Below, in pieces: positions 31,204 to 31,966 of a DNA stretch of 31,966 nucleotides. Each line of letters starts with the position of its first letter. Within the stretch, counting starts at the first letter, position 1. Source of the stretch: [Leptolyngbya] sp. JSC-1 (GTDB lineage Bacteria > Cyanobacteriota > Cyanobacteriia > Elainellales > Elainellaceae). Below the pieces are notes generated by a model. That model saw only the letters and a program-made list of their open reading frames with translations. It did no database searches and was not told the DNA's origin. Location of the stretch: the NCBI GenBank assembly GCA_000733415.1, contig KL662192.1, forward strand, positions 882,600 through 914,565, in the 5' to 3' direction. A program made the position numbers and the translations under genes.

Positions 31204-31860
31204 CTAAAGCAAGGCTACTATATAATGGCAAACGATGAAAATGTCTTCGAGCACCTCTGAATCCAAAGTTTTTCGCGTTCCATTGTCTTCTAGCCATGCA
31301 GTTAGTACAGGTTTCAGGACGTTGAATAGTTGAGTTGGTCGGTTTGACACGCAGCAGTTGGTTCCATTTTTCGGGCGATTGTGCATTGTTGGATACATCT
31401 TCAGGAGAGGGAGGGACCCCAGCAGTAAGCGACGATTTGAGCTTGCCTTCATTGTGTGTCGAGTAGAACTCACTTTTGACCTTCACAAAAAGCTCGATCC
31501 TATCAACAGTTATTTCTCCAGCTTGGAATACGAATGGGAAATGATCTCTGCAAAATGGAAGCTTCAGCATATGGTCACCAGTTGTACTAGCGGGATACAA
31601 AAACTGATGCCATTCTGTGGGAAATTCATGACGAGCACTGAAAAGACGCACTAGCTCTTTCTGGTTCTCTGCTACCACTATCTCTTTAAGTATGTGATCT
31701 ATAGAGATGGTTGCAATTTTCTTTGCTTCATATCTACATCATCATTCTGTTCTCTTATCCGTTCTTTTGAACTATCGTATGTTTGTTCTATTTCTTCCCA
31801 TGTTGCTGTCTCACTTGCTAAACCTATCCATTTCTCCCACGACGTTCTTCCATTCAGTGT
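31204..31860 (-). pseudogene. Frameshifted fragment resembling the C-terminus of a Tc-toxin A-type protein
   Basis: On the minus strand three successive frames join into one protein-like sequence. The first piece contains 'WEKWIGLASETATWEEIEQ'. After a shift near 31725-31733 comes 'LFSARHEFPTEWHQFLYP', 'LPFCRDHFPFVFQAGEI' and 'VDRIELFVKVKSEF'. After a second shift near 31295-31325 it ends 'LTAWLEDNGTRKTLDSEVL' and 'EDIFIVCHY', stop at 31204. The blocks 'RHEFP.EW..FL.P', 'DHFPF.F' with 'RIEL', and 'WLEDNGTRKTLD' resemble the C-terminal (TcB-binding) part of large Tc-toxin A or neuraminidase-like domain proteins. The family call is from memory of conserved blocks and is moderate. The fragment is AT-rich compared with the rest of the window. 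The remainder to 31966 has open frames on the minus strand that I cannot assign. Confidence 0.5.
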
Positions 31861-31966
31861 CTATGGGTACAGCTTGGACGCAATCTTGCATCCATCCATC
31901 TGGACGCGCTCCCCAGCAATCGCACGCCCATAGCGCGTGATACGCTTGCAGAGGGTGCGAGTGGTA

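Noticed and set aside
31860..31966. Open minus-strand frame at the right edge containing 'DTEWKNVVGEMDRF'
   Set aside because: It overlaps the toxin-like remnant in another frame and runs off the window; I cannot tell which frame was coding, so no gene is called.

Overview
The window reads as a chromosomal segment of a cyanobacterium, probably a Leptolyngbya-like or related lineage. The evidence is four exact HIP1 octamers (GCGATCGC at 4359, 15038, 25631 and 28955), a Uma2-family nuclease, a giant TPR-CHAT protein, a cyanobacterial-type TspO, a short fasciclin protein and a DUF2993 protein. No rRNA, tRNA or CRISPR array was recognised.

Layout. (1) 1-996 is gene-free and repeat-rich. (2) 1033-4580 is a three-gene sugar ABC importer of the xylose/ribose class: binding lipoprotein, single-domain ATPase, permease. 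(3) 4621-6159 is a decayed stretch: an AraC-family (PchR-like) regulator pseudogene, an intact Uma2 gene, a convergent Uma2 remnant, and a 45-codon scrap of a TonB-dependent siderophore receptor. It looks like the scar of a lost siderophore-uptake locus. (4) 6287-15207 is a copper/heavy-metal defence cluster in two transcription units: copB-copA-copC-like (adaptor, RND pump, small lipoprotein), then a small secreted protein, an internally shortened multicopper oxidase, and a copR-copS-like two-component system. Both units are preceded by the same promoter layout: TTTCAT-N5-TTTCAT, ten bases, then a -10-like hexamer. This suggests CopR controls both. A terminator closes the first unit and its T-tract runs into the operator of the second.

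(5) 15290-16830 holds a PfpI/DJ-1 protein (minus) and TspO (plus), divergently arranged. (6) 17032-22392 (minus) is a complete fructose phosphotransferase operon: fused EIIA-HPr-EI (fruB type), 1-phosphofructokinase (fruK) and EIIB-EIIB-EIIC (fruA). A PTS is uncommon in cyanobacteria, so this is the best candidate for horizontal acquisition. With the ABC sugar importer it points to a capacity for mixotrophic growth on sugars. (7) 22859-26808 has four plus-strand genes: fasciclin, DUF2993, an SDR and an aldo/keto reductase. They are separated by copies of a mosaic interspersed repeat also found at 1-157. (8) 26828-30355 (minus) encodes a 1175-aa TPR-CHAT putative protease. (9) 30510-31966 is decayed mobile/accessory DNA: an IS3-family transposase pseudogene and a frameshifted fragment resembling the C-terminus of a Tc-toxin A-type protein.

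The most unusual points are the shortened multicopper oxidase that keeps all four copper motifs inside the copper-sensing operon, the matched operator pair, the full fructose PTS, and the two eroded loci (siderophore and toxin).
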